This document shows positions 50,655 through 59,083 of a DNA stretch of 64,000 nt, one piece after another (the first letter of the stretch is position 1; every line of letters begins with the position of its first letter). A model generated the notes under the pieces. It did not search any database. It was not told the DNA's origin and saw only the letters and a program-made list of their open reading frames with translations. A program made the position numbers and the translations under genes. The stretch spans positions 1,240,001 to 1,304,000 of the forward strand of contig NZ_JAPDRJ010000001.1 in NCBI RefSeq assembly GCF_040706535.1, in the 5' to 3' direction. The stretch comes from Lentisalinibacter orientalis. Its GTDB lineage: Bacteria > Pseudomonadota > Gammaproteobacteria > Steroidobacterales > Woeseiaceae.

Positions 50655-51805
50655 GTCTGCGGCTCCTTCTTGCGTGTCCAGGCGGCGAAGCGCCGCCGCA
50701 CTTCCGCCATGTCGATGCCCCAGGAGGACAGCGGCGGCGCCTCGGCCGGCACGTGGGGCCGGCGCCGCTCGAGCTGCCCGAGACGTGCCGCCAGCGCGCC
50801 GGTCACCGGGTGTCCCAGGCGGTCGTAGAGGCGGCGTACCAGCGCGGCGGGGTCGGCGGCCAGTTCCTCCATCGGGGCGGCCGCGATGCGCTCCGGCGGC
50901 AGTTCCGCGCGCAGGTCCTCCAGGTTCCGGTAATAGAAGTCCAGGCAGTCGAGCAGCCGTGCCCGGAACAGCGGGTCGTCGGGCGGGACGCCGAATAGGC
51001 GCAGGCCGTCAGTCACCGAATTGAATTGCGAGGCGATCACCTCGACGGCGTCGCGTTCGCAGACCACGATGCGGGCATCCGGGAATTCGCGTGCGAGGCT
51101 CCGCGCCATGCCGGCGAAAGCGGCGTTCTTCGACAGCAGCGTCCTGTCCGGGCCGTGGGCGTAGAGGTGGCGCTGCAGGCAGCGCCGGTACCAGGTCAGC
51201 AGCAGCCGACGCTCCGCCTCGGGCATGTCCCTGTCGAAGGTGCCCATGCGCCACACCCAGCGTGCCTCGGGGAAGGGCACGACTAGGATGAAGCAGCACA
51301 GCAGCGGCAGGAAGCAGAAGTAATCCTCTTCCGGTTCGGCGAGTCCGAGGGGGTGCTTGTCGTCGATCCAGCGCAGGGCGGCGCGGCCCGCCGCCGTGAG
51401 CGAGCGGGCCAGCGGGGACCCGATCAGCCGGTCGGCCGCGGCGAGGCCGGTCCAGAGTTTCCGCTCCGTGATGCTCGGGGCGAACAGGCACTCCCAGGTG
51501 GCGAAGGTGGTGTAGCGGCTGTCGACGGCCAGCAGGCGGTGCAGGTAGGTCGTGCCGCTGCGCGGTGCGCCGAGCACGAATACGGGCTCACGGATGGCGA
51601 CCCGCCGATAGCCGCGGAAGAGCACTTCGTCCAGCAGGAAGCCGATCCAGTGCGCGGCCTGAAGCAGCAGGAGCGCCGGCAGAAACACGGCGCCGACCGC
51701 GACGCGGCGGACATAGCGGAGCGGTCCCGGGAAGCGGGAGGGGGCGAGGATCTGGCGGCAGAGCCCGGCGATCCTCGCTGCGATGCTGAACGGCGTCGCT
51801 GTCAT
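50651..51805 (-). CDS. sulfotransferase family protein
   Basis: The 384-residue protein has the PAPS 5'-phosphosulfate loop FVLGAPRSGTTYLHRLL and the 3'-phosphate motif region RIVVCERDAVEVIASQFNSVTDG, marking a P-loop sulfotransferase. An N-terminal hydrophobic stretch (VAVGAVFLPALLLLQAAHWIGFLLDE) suggests membrane association. Leading a three-gene operon with a glycosyltransferase and a deacetylase, it probably sulfates a glycolipid or surface glycan. Confidence 0.85.
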   Translation of the reverse strand: MTATPFSIAARIAGLCRQILAPSRFPGPLRYVRRVAVGAVFLPALLLLQAAHWIGFLLDEVLFRGYRRVAIREPVFVLGAPRSGTTYLHRLLAVDSRYTTFATWECLFAPSITERKLWTGLAAADRLIGSPLARSLTAAGRAALRWIDDKHPLGLAEPEEDYFCFLPLLCCFILVVPFPEARWVWRMGTFDRDMPEAERRLLLTWYRRCLQRHLYAHGPDRTLLSKNAAFAGMARSLAREFPDARIVVCERDAVEVIASQFNSVTDGLRLFGVPPDDPLFRARLLDCLDFYYRNLEDLRAELPPERIAAAPMEELAADPAALVRRLYDRLGHPVTGALAARLGQLERRRPHVPAEAPPLSSWGIDMAEVRRRFAAWTRKKEPQT

Positions 51806-52005
51806 GTCGGGGCAGGCGCGACCTGAGGGTTGATCCGTTTCGTAACCGCATCGTGACAGGAATGTGTGGCAGAAATGTTGCAGCCGGCCGCCCGCGCGGC
51901 GCGCGCCATTTGCATTGGCCGGGGCCCTTGCCGAGAATGAGAGCGCGCGGATTCGGACCGATTCTTGAACCCGTCGGCGCGAGCCGACGCTAGCGGAGAC
52001 TTGTT

Positions 52006-52530
52006 ATGAGCGAATATTCCGATCCGGCAGGACGCCGGAAATTCCTGAAGCTGGTGGGCGGCACGGTCGTGCTGGTGCCCCTCGCGGGGCTGGCGGCGTG
52101 CTCGGGCGGCGGCGACTCCGCTCCTGCGAGCGGGGGCGGCGCGAAACCGTCTGCCGACGAGGGCTCCGGCAGCGGAGCCGACATGGCGAAAGATGCGGCC
52201 GGGGATGCGGGCATGAGCCAGGAGTCGGCCCAGGAGTCCGGCCAGGCAGCGGCGGACACCGCCGAAAGCCAGGCCGGCGAGGCGGCAGCAGCCGGCGACG
52301 GTCGGCCTAAGCTGTCCGTGGACGACCCGCAGGCGAAGGCGCTCGGCTACGTGCACGACGCCACCGAGGTAGATCAGAGCAAGTACGCCCGCTATCAGCC
52401 CGGCCAGGCATGCAGCAACTGTCAGCTGTTCCAGGCCAAGGGCGACGAGGAATGGGCCGGCTGCTCCCTCTTCCCGGGCAAGCTGGTGAACGCTGCCGGC
52501 TGGTGCAGCGCCTACGCACCGAAAGCCTGA
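52006..52530 (+). CDS. Tat-exported lipoprotein high-potential iron-sulfur protein (HiPIP)
   Basis: The 174-residue protein ends in a HiPIP domain with Cys136, Cys139, Cys153 and Cys167 (C-x2-C-x13-C-x13-C, in QACSNCQLFQAKGDEEWAGC and GWCSAY), the ligands of one [4Fe-4S] cluster that carries electrons in the periplasm. The N-terminus has a twin-arginine motif (GRRKFLKLVGG) and, unusually, a lipobox LAAC with Cys32, followed by a 70-residue Gly/Ala/Ser/Glu-rich linker. HiPIPs serve phototrophic or respiratory electron transfer in purple and halophilic Gammaproteobacteria. Confidence 0.9.
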   Translation: MSEYSDPAGRRKFLKLVGGTVVLVPLAGLAACSGGGDSAPASGGGAKPSADEGSGSGADMAKDAAGDAGMSQESAQESGQAAADTAESQAGEAAAAGDGRPKLSVDDPQAKALGYVHDATEVDQSKYARYQPGQACSNCQLFQAKGDEEWAGCSLFPGKLVNAAGWCSAYAPKA

Positions 52531-52557
52531 GGCCCGCTGCCCGTCAGTGGTGAACGA

Positions 52558-52585
52558 CGGCCGCCCTCGGGCGGCCGATTTCATT
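52558..52585 (+). terminator. probable terminator after the HiPIP gene
   Basis: A perfect 9-bp inverted repeat CGGCCGCCC (52558-52566) with 52569-52577 is followed by ATTTCATT, a weak T-tract, 28 bases after the stop. Confidence 0.6.
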
Positions 52586-52702
52586 GCGGCGCCCAGGGCG
52601 CCTGCCCCCACCTGAGGATTTCACGGATTGCCCCGGCCACCCCGCGGCGCGAAGGTTGAATGCAGTAGCGCAGCGGATGTGAGCGACCGATCGGGGGTGA
52701 TC

Positions 52703-55471
52703 ATGCGGTACGTGTTTGCGTTCGACGAAGGCGACGGCCGGGACCGGATGCGTCTCGGCGGCAAGGGCGCGAATCTGTGCGAGATGACGCGGATCGGCCT
52801 GAACGTGCCGCCCGGTTTCGTCATCACCACCGAAGCGTGCCTGGCGTATCTCGCCGACTCGCGGGGCGAGCTGCCCGCCGGGCTGATGGACGAAGTGCGT
52901 CGGCAGATGCGCGCACTGGAGCAGAAGACCGGCAGGATCTTCGGTGGCGCCGACGATCCTCTGCTGGTCTCGGTGCGGTCCGGCTCGGCCCTGTCGATGC
53001 CCGGGATGATGGATACGATCCTGAACCTGGGCCTGAATGACACCACCTTGCGGGGCCTGATCGCGCAAACCGGCGACGAGCGTTTTGCCTGGGACGCCTA
53101 CCGCCGATTCATCCAGCTCTTCGCCAAGGTCGCCCTCGGCATCCCCGACGAGGCTTTCGACGCCGAGTTCGTCGCTGCCAAGGAGCGCGCCGGCATCTCC
53201 GCCGACGTCGATCTCTCCGCCACGGCGCTGGCGGACATCTGCCTGCGGTTCCTGGCCATCGTGGAACGCGAGACGGGGCGTGCGTTCCCCGACGATCCGG
53301 TGGAGCAGCTGGAACTCGCCGTCAAGGCGGTATTCGGCTCCTGGATGGGCCGGCGGGCCGTGGATTACCGGCGCGAGTTCAACATCACGCCGGAACAGGC
53401 CAACGGCACGGCGGTGAACGTGATGGCGATGGTGTTCGGCAATCTGGGCGAGGACTCGGCCACGGGCGTCGCCTTCACCCGTTATCCGGACACCGGCGAG
53501 AACCGGCTCTATGGCGAGTACCTCATCAATGCCCAGGGCGAGGACGTGGTGGCCGGCATCCGCACGCCGAAGCCGATCGACGCGCTCGCCGACGAGATGC
53601 CCGACATGCACCGGCAGCTGCTGGAGCTGCGCGACCGGCTGGAGCAGCACTATCGCGAGGTGCAGGACTTCGAGTTCACCATCGAACGCGGGCGGCTCTA
53701 TTGCCTGCAGACCCGCAACGGCAAGATGAACGCCACCGCGCTGGTGCGCTCTTCCGTCGAAATGGTCGCCGACGGGCTGATCGACCGCCGGGAGGCGCTC
53801 CTGCGCATCACCCCCGATGCGCTGGAGCAGCTGCTGTTCCCCCGCCTCGATCCGGGTCACGGCACGGCGCCGCTCGCCACCGGCCTGGCCGCCTCGCCCG
53901 GCGCGGCGCGAGGGATCGCCGTGTTCGACGCCGATCGTGCCGAGCAGCTCGGCAGGACCGGTCAGCGCGTGATCCTGGTGCGCGAAGAGACGCGGCCCGA
54001 AGATATTCACGGCTTCTTCGCCGCGCAGGGCATCCTGACCGCGCGCGGTGGCCGCACCTCCCATGCCGCGGTGGTCGCCCGCGGCATGGGCAAACCCTGC
54101 GTGGCGGGGGCGGAGGGCATCCGGGTGGATGCGCGCATCCGTGAGGCCCATGTGGGCGAGGTGATCGTCCACGAAGGCGACCTGATCACCATCGACGGCA
54201 CCACGGGCGACGTCTACCAGGGCGAGGTGCCGATGATCGAGGCCGAATTCTCGGCGGAGCTGCAGACGCTGCTCGAGTGGGCCGACGAGATGGCGGTGCT
54301 CGAGGTCCGCGCCAATGCGGATACCCCGGCGGATGCCGAGCGCGCGCTGCGCTACGGCGCCGTCGGCATCGGACTTTGCCGCACGGAACGCATGTTCAAC
54401 GATGCCGACCGGCTGCCGATCGTGATCGAGATGATCCTGGCCGAGGACCGGGAGCAGCGCCAGCGGGCGCTGGACCGGCTGCTGCCCATACAGCGGCAGG
54501 ACTTCGCGGGGCTGTTCCGGGTGATGTCGCCCCGGCCCGTGACGATCCGCCTGCTGGACCCGCCGATCCACGAGTTCCTGCCCTCGGAGGGGCAGCTGGT
54601 GGAGGAGATCGCCCGGCTCACCCATCTGCGCGATACCGTGCGCGGCATGGAGACGCTGAGCGATGCGGTGGATCTCATCTATCGCACCCGCCAGGAGCAC
54701 CCCGAGGTACGGCGCCTCGCGGATCCGCTGCTCGTCGAGGAGGCGATAGAGCGCAAGGAGACGATGCTGGCCAAGGTGCGCCAGCTGTTCGAGGTCAACC
54801 CGATGCTCGGCCATCGCGGCGTGCGCCTCGGCCTCACGTTCCCCGAGATCTACACGATGCAGATCCGGGCCGTGCTCGAGGCGGCTGCCGAGTGCATGCG
54901 GGAGGGTCTGGAAGTGGACGCCGAGATCATGGTGCCGCAGGTCTGCACGGCCCAGGAGCTGAAGCGGGTCAAGAAGCTGGTGGACGAGGCGCACGCGGAC
55001 GTCGAGCGGGAATATGGCATCGACGTGCCGTTCCGGTTCGGCTCCATGCTCGAGGTGGTGCGGGCCTGCATGCGGGCGGAGAATCTCGCCGACGAGGCGG
55101 AATTCTTCAGCTTCGGCACGAACGACCTGACCCAGGCGACGTTCTCGTTCTCCCGTGAAGACGCGGAGAACAAGTTTCTGCCCATGTACAACCAGACGCG
55201 CATCCTGCAGGACAACCCGTTCGAGGTGCTCGACAGCAAGGGCGTGGGCCGCCTGATGGAGCTGGCCATCGAGTGGGGGCGGGGCAGGAGGCCCGAGATG
55301 CCGGTGGGCATCTGCGGCGAACATGGTGGCCATCCGGCATCCATCGCGTTCTGTCACCGGATCGGATTGAGCTATGTGTCCTGTTCGGCGCCACGGGTGC
55401 CGGTCGCCCGATTGGCTGCGGCCCACGCGGCCATCGCGGGCGCGGTGGCGGTGGCCGACCGCGCCGCCTGA
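52703..55471 (+). CDS. ppdK: pyruvate, phosphate dikinase
   Basis: The 922-residue protein has all three PPDK modules: the N-terminal ATP-grasp domain (RLGGKGANLCEMTRIGLNVPPGFVITTEACLAY; SVRSGSALSMPGMMDTILNLGLND), the swivelling phosphohistidine domain (GGRTSHAAVVARGMGKPCVAG) and the C-terminal PEP/pyruvate TIM barrel ending FFSFGTNDLTQATFSFSRED and GICGEHGGHP with the catalytic Cys. It interconverts pyruvate, ATP and phosphate with PEP, AMP and PPi. It is slightly longer than the usual 870-890 residues. The ATG at 52703 gives the standard N-terminus. No regulatory protein (DUF299) gene lies next to it. Confidence 0.95.
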   Translation: MRYVFAFDEGDGRDRMRLGGKGANLCEMTRIGLNVPPGFVITTEACLAYLADSRGELPAGLMDEVRRQMRALEQKTGRIFGGADDPLLVSVRSGSALSMPGMMDTILNLGLNDTTLRGLIAQTGDERFAWDAYRRFIQLFAKVALGIPDEAFDAEFVAAKERAGISADVDLSATALADICLRFLAIVERETGRAFPDDPVEQLELAVKAVFGSWMGRRAVDYRREFNITPEQANGTAVNVMAMVFGNLGEDSATGVAFTRYPDTGENRLYGEYLINAQGEDVVAGIRTPKPIDALADEMPDMHRQLLELRDRLEQHYREVQDFEFTIERGRLYCLQTRNGKMNATALVRSSVEMVADGLIDRREALLRITPDALEQLLFPRLDPGHGTAPLATGLAASPGAARGIAVFDADRAEQLGRTGQRVILVREETRPEDIHGFFAAQGILTARGGRTSHAAVVARGMGKPCVAGAEGIRVDARIREAHVGEVIVHEGDLITIDGTTGDVYQGEVPMIEAEFSAELQTLLEWADEMAVLEVRANADTPADAERALRYGAVGIGLCRTERMFNDADRLPIVIEMILAEDREQRQRALDRLLPIQRQDFAGLFRVMSPRPVTIRLLDPPIHEFLPSEGQLVEEIARLTHLRDTVRGMETLSDAVDLIYRTRQEHPEVRRLADPLLVEEAIERKETMLAKVRQLFEVNPMLGHRGVRLGLTFPEIYTMQIRAVLEAAAECMREGLEVDAEIMVPQVCTAQELKRVKKLVDEAHADVEREYGIDVPFRFGSMLEVVRACMRAENLADEAEFFSFGTNDLTQATFSFSREDAENKFLPMYNQTRILQDNPFEVLDSKGVGRLMELAIEWGRGRRPEMPVGICGEHGGHPASIAFCHRIGLSYVSCSAPRVPVARLAAAHAAIAGAVAVADRAA

Positions 55472-55472
55472 C

Positions 55473-55925
55473 TCAGTCCAGCGGGATCGCCGTCGTGAAC
55501 TTGAATTCCTCCATCGAGAAGCTGGAGCTGACGTCGGAGAAGTCCACCATCTCAATCATCTGCTTGTAGACGGCGTCGAAGCCGTTGATGTCGCGTACCA
55601 GCACCCGCAGCAGATAGTCGATATCGCCGCTGAGCCGGTGCACCTCCACGATCTGCGGAATGCTCTGCACCATCTCGCGGAAGCGTTCCGTCCACGCGGC
55701 GTTGTGCTGGTTGGTGCGCACGGCGACGAATACGGTGATGGGTACGTCGAGCTTGTGTCGGTCGAGCAGGGCGACCCGCTTGCGGATGACGCCCTTCTCT
55801 TCCAGCTGCTGGATGCGCCGCCAGCACGGCGTGCGCGACAGTCCCACCTGCTCCGCGATCTCGGCCACCGGCAGCGAAGCGTCCTCCTGCAGCAGCGCGA
55901 GAATCTGCTTGTCTTTCTTGTCCAT
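55473..55925 (-). CDS. Lrp/AsnC-family regulator, DecR-like
   Basis: The 150-residue protein has an AsnC-type helix-turn-helix (LPVAEIAEQVGLSRTPCWRRIQQLEEKGVIRKRVALLD) and a C-terminal RAM domain (VEVHRLSGDIDYLLRVLVRDINGFDAVYKQMI ... SSFSMEEFKFTTAIPLD). The TPCWRRI helix, the VALLD stretch and the ending are close to E. coli DecR (YbaO), which senses cysteine. Its divergent neighbour is a cysteine-dioxygenase-family gene, which supports a thiol-related role. It ends one base from the convergent ppdK stop. Confidence 0.85.
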   Translation of the reverse strand: MDKKDKQILALLQEDASLPVAEIAEQVGLSRTPCWRRIQQLEEKGVIRKRVALLDRHKLDVPITVFVAVRTNQHNAAWTERFREMVQSIPQIVEVHRLSGDIDYLLRVLVRDINGFDAVYKQMIEMVDFSDVSSSFSMEEFKFTTAIPLD

Positions 55926-55953
55926 GGAACCTCATCCCCCAAATCGGAACATC

Positions 55954-56000
55954 GTTAGGCAAATAACCTAACACGTTTCACATTCCTGGCAAATTTTGCA
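55954..56000. promoter_or_regulatory. two candidate Lrp-type boxes between the regulator and dioxygenase genes
   Basis: GTTAGG (55954-55959) and CCTAAC (55967-55972) form an inverted repeat around CAAATAA, and GGCAAATTTTGCA (55988-56000) matches the YAG-HAWATTWT-DCTR style of Lrp sites. Their centres are about 31 bases apart, three helical turns, as expected for cooperative binding by an Lrp-type octamer. Confidence 0.5.
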
Positions 56001-56065
56001 CCCGAATGCTCCCATCTTGCTGCTACCGTTTCGGATACGTGAATGCGGGAGCAGGGAGAGAGTCC

Positions 56066-56689
56066 ATGGGCGTTTCAGCAGACCGACTGCACGAGCGGCA
56101 TTACGGCGCCGGACGGGCGGCCTCCGCGGCGGCAGAGGCCATCGATTTCGACGAGTACATCCGCCGTGTGACGGCGCTCTGCGAATCGTGCAGCGACGAC
56201 CGGCTGGCGAGCCGGGTCGGCCGCGAGGTGCGGCGGCTGATGGCCGCGGACGACTGGCTGCCGGACGAATGCCGTGCGGCGGGCACGGACACGTATCGCC
56301 GTCATGTGCTCTACGCCGATCCGCGGGGACGGTTCACCGTGCTGTCCGTCGTGTGGCGGCCGGGCCAGGGCACTCCGGTGCACGGCCACACTGCGTGGGG
56401 TGCCGTGGGGGTGTACAGCGGCACGCCGAGCGTCGCCAACTACCGCCTGGTGTGCGACGGCGCCGTCGAACTCGCCTGCGAGGCGGTCTGCGCGCCGGGC
56501 GACGTGACCTGCGTGCAGCCGGGCATCGATTATCCCCACCGGGTCTACAACGCGAGCGACGACGTGGCGATCACCGTCCACACCTACGGCCGCGACCTGA
56601 TCGCAGACCCGGCCAGCATCAACATCGAATTGCAGGAGCGCCTCGTAGGAGGGCCTTCAGGCCCGATCAAGATAACGAATCGGGCCTGA
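56066..56689 (+). CDS. cysteine dioxygenase family protein
   Basis: The 207-residue cupin has the metal motif TPVHGHTAWGAVGVYSG (two His) and the third His in IDYPHRVYNASDD, as in cysteine/3-mercaptopropionate dioxygenases, which oxidise thiols to sulfinic acids using Fe(II) and O2. The ATG at 56066 has a GGGAGAGAG leader. The last 15 residues (from LVGGPSGPI to the stop) are encoded by a REP element, so the native C-terminus, probably near NIELQER, has been replaced. It is divergent from a DecR-like regulator. Confidence 0.85.
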   Translation: MGVSADRLHERHYGAGRAASAAAEAIDFDEYIRRVTALCESCSDDRLASRVGREVRRLMAADDWLPDECRAAGTDTYRRHVLYADPRGRFTVLSVVWRPGQGTPVHGHTAWGAVGVYSGTPSVANYRLVCDGAVELACEAVCAPGDVTCVQPGIDYPHRVYNASDDVAITVHTYGRDLIADPASINIELQERLVGGPSGPIKITNRA

Positions 56690-56701
56690 AGGCCCTCCTA
56701 C
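56645..56701. repeat. REP-like inverted pair within the end of the dioxygenase gene
   Basis: Two complete 22-base REP-like units (56645-56666 and 56680-56701, same unit as at 21572 and 21841) face each other around a 13-base linker. The coding frame reads through the first unit and stops at TGA inside the second. The pair can also fold into a long hairpin that could end transcription from both sides. Confidence 0.88.
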
Positions 56702-56720
56702 GTTCGTTCCCGGAGCCCGC

Positions 56721-57092
56721 TCACTCCCGCTCATCGGGATCGGGCACCCGCTCGAAGGTACGGAAGTAGCAGCGCTCGTCCCGGGTCAGGATCGAGCTGA
56801 ACTTGTCCAGGTCGCCGGTGGTGTCCGTCGCGAAGGCGATGGTGTTCGCGAACGGCAGGCTGGTGCACGGGCTGAAGAAAGTCGCCCGGTACCACTGACC
56901 GCGGCGTCCCTCGATCAGTACCGCCTTGCCATTGTCGACGGAGCGCCAGTCACGGATACCGCCCAGATCGGCGAAGTGCAGTACCGCGCTCGGGCCTGCG
57001 GGCGGCTCGTTGGGCGAAGTCTGGGTGGCGCAGCCGGCCAGCAGCGCGAGCGCTGCCGCCGGGATTAGCAGCATTCCGGCTGTGGTTTTCAT
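56721..57092 (-). CDS. DUF6491 family lipoprotein
   Basis: A 123-residue lipoprotein (LALLAGCATQTSP) with a compact domain: HFADLGGIRDWRSVDNGKAVLIEGRRGQWYRATFFSPCTSLPFANTIAFATD and DERCYFRTFERV. This pattern, with two conserved cysteines, matches DUF6491, a Gammaproteobacterial periplasmic family of unknown role. The ATG is preceded by GAGGATC. It is convergent with the dioxygenase gene across the REP pair. Confidence 0.8.
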   Translation of the reverse strand: MKTTAGMLLIPAAALALLAGCATQTSPNEPPAGPSAVLHFADLGGIRDWRSVDNGKAVLIEGRRGQWYRATFFSPCTSLPFANTIAFATDTTGDLDKFSSILTRDERCYFRTFERVPDPDERE

Positions 57093-57332
57093 TGATCCTC
57101 CTCGTTGCGGTCTGCTTTTGCCGCGTCTCTACCGGGGAAATGCGTGTGATCGGCGTCCGAATCAAGGGTGCGGTCTTTGCACGACCGGTCCGATCTGCGA
57201 AAGTGCGCTGCACCTGCCGGACGAGGGGGCGACCCATGCGAGCGGGTTCTGCATGAGCCGCGCGGGGATCATGCCGATCTGCGGCAGAGTGACGGGAAGG
57301 CGGGGCAGACGCCTGTACGGAGAGACTGGCTG

Positions 57333-57923
57333 ATGGCGACCATGAAATCGATCTGCGTCTTCGCGGGGTCCAGCAGCGGCACCCGTCCGGTTTACGCGAG
57401 CGCTGCCGAGGAACTCGGCCGGGCCGTCGCGGAGCGGGGCTGGCGGGTGGTGTACGGCGGCGGCCGGGTGGGGCTGATGGGCGTGCTGGCCGATGCCGCG
57501 CTGGCGGCCGGCGGCGAGGTCATCGGCGTGATCCCGGAGGCGCTGCTGCGCAAGGAGGTGGGCCACCGGGGACTCACCGACCTGCGCGTGGTGCAGACCA
57601 TGCATCAGCGCAAGGCACTGATGTCGGAGCTCTCGGACGGCGTGGTGGCGCTGCCCGGCGGTCTCGGCACGCTGGAAGAGCTGTTCGAGATTCTCACCTG
57701 GGCGCAGCTCGGCATCCATGCCAGACCCTGCGGCGTGCTGAATGCCGGCGGCTACTACGACGAGCTGCTCCGGTTCCTGGACCAGACCGTCAGCCAGGGT
57801 TTCGTGCGGGGAGAGCATCGGGACATGATCCTCGCGGCCGGCGAGGCGGCCGCGCTGCTGGATCTCATGGCCGACTACACGCCGCGCTACACGGCCAAGT
57901 GGATGGACAGGGACGAGACCTGA
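57333..57923 (+). CDS. LOG family protein (TIGR00730)
   Basis: The 196-residue protein has the Rossmann-like fold and both LOG motifs: KSICVFAGSSSG at the start and PGGLGTLEELFEILTWAQLG with the catalytic PGGxGTxxE, plus the Arg in MHQRKALM. Characterised members are cytokinin riboside 5'-monophosphate phosphoribohydrolases that release adenine-type bases from nucleoside monophosphates. The start could be 57333 or 57342 (MKSICVF); GGAGAG lies 10-15 bases upstream. Confidence 0.92.
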   Translation: MATMKSICVFAGSSSGTRPVYASAAEELGRAVAERGWRVVYGGGRVGLMGVLADAALAAGGEVIGVIPEALLRKEVGHRGLTDLRVVQTMHQRKALMSELSDGVVALPGGLGTLEELFEILTWAQLGIHARPCGVLNAGGYYDELLRFLDQTVSQGFVRGEHRDMILAAGEAAALLDLMADYTPRYTAKWMDRDET

Positions 57924-58018
57924 GCGGCGTCGAACATTCCGTCCCGCGGCTGTAGCATTGGCGCTCCAGGAGCGCGGGCCGCGCTCCCATCGGTCGGAAA
58001 GAAGGAGCAGAGCAGGCC

Positions 58019-59083
58019 ATGCCGGGCAATTTCCGCAGCGACAACGAGTATCCCGTGGCACCCGAGATCATGGCGGCCCTGGCCGCAGTGAACGACGGCC
58101 CCGCCCACGCCTACGGCGAGGACGCCGCCACCGCGCGGCTGCGGCAGCGTTTCCGCGAGCTGTTCGAGCGGGACGTGGAGATCTATCCGCTGGCCTCCGG
58201 CACGGCCGCCAACTCGCTCGCCGTCGCCCAGACCTGCGGCTCCGTCGGCGCGGTGGTCTGCCACCGGGACGCGCACCTCAACACGGACGAGTGCGGCGCG
58301 CCCGAGTTCTTCAGCGGCGGGGCCAAGCTGCTGGCCCTGGACGGCCCTGACGGCAAGCTGGTACCGGCCGCCGTGGAGGAGACCGTGGCCGCATCCCTCG
58401 CGATGGGCGAACATGCGAGCCGCCCGCGGTTGCTGAGCCTGACCCAGGCGACGGAGCTGGGCACCGTCTACACGCCCGACGAGGTGGCCGCACTCGCCGC
58501 AGCCGCGCACCGCGACGGGCTGCGCGTGCACATGGACGGCGCACGCCTCGCGAACGCGCTGGCCACGCTCGATTGCGCGCCCGCGGACATCACCTGGCGC
58601 GCCGGCGTCGACCTGGTCTCGTTCGGCGCCACCAAGAACGGCGCGATGCTGGCCGAGGCGCTGGTCGTGTTCGATCCGGCGGACACGGTGGAGTTGCCGC
58701 GGCGCCGCAAGCAGGCCGGTCACCTGCTGAGCAAGATGCGCTACGTCTCGGCACAGCTCGAGGCCTATCTCGCCGACGATCTCTGGCTGCGCCTGGCCGC
58801 CGCCGCCAACCGCCGCGCCCGAGCGCTGGCCGACGGGCTGGCCGCCTGCCCGGGCGCCGAGCTGCTGCATCCGGTGCAGTCCAACGAGATCTTCATGCGC
58901 CTGCCGGATGCGCTGGCGGAGGGCCTGCGCTCCCGCGGCTTCGAGTTCCATCCCTGGCCCCATACCGGCCCCGGCGTCTACCGGCTGGTCACCTCGTTCG
59001 CGACGCCGGACGAGGCGGTGGAGGGCTGCGTCGCCGCGGCCCGCGAACTCACCGGCGCGGGAGCCGCCGCCGCGGAGGCATGA
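58019..59083 (+). CDS. ltaE: low-specificity L-threonine aldolase
   Basis: The 354-residue fold-type I PLP enzyme shows FRSDNEYPVAPEIMAALA, YPLASGTAANSLAVAQTCG, RVHMDGARLANAL (Asp for the pyridine nitrogen) and VSFGATKNGAM with the PLP-binding Lys. It cleaves L-threonine/allo-threonine to glycine and acetaldehyde. In place of the common TxTMMxxG opening it reads FRSDNEY, as in the beta-eliminating-lyase subgroup of proteobacteria. It overlaps the following membrane-protein gene by 4 bases. Confidence 0.88.
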   Translation: MPGNFRSDNEYPVAPEIMAALAAVNDGPAHAYGEDAATARLRQRFRELFERDVEIYPLASGTAANSLAVAQTCGSVGAVVCHRDAHLNTDECGAPEFFSGGAKLLALDGPDGKLVPAAVEETVAASLAMGEHASRPRLLSLTQATELGTVYTPDEVAALAAAAHRDGLRVHMDGARLANALATLDCAPADITWRAGVDLVSFGATKNGAMLAEALVVFDPADTVELPRRRKQAGHLLSKMRYVSAQLEAYLADDLWLRLAAAANRRARALADGLAACPGAELLHPVQSNEIFMRLPDALAEGLRSRGFEFHPWPHTGPGVYRLVTSFATPDEAVEGCVAAARELTGAGAAAAEA

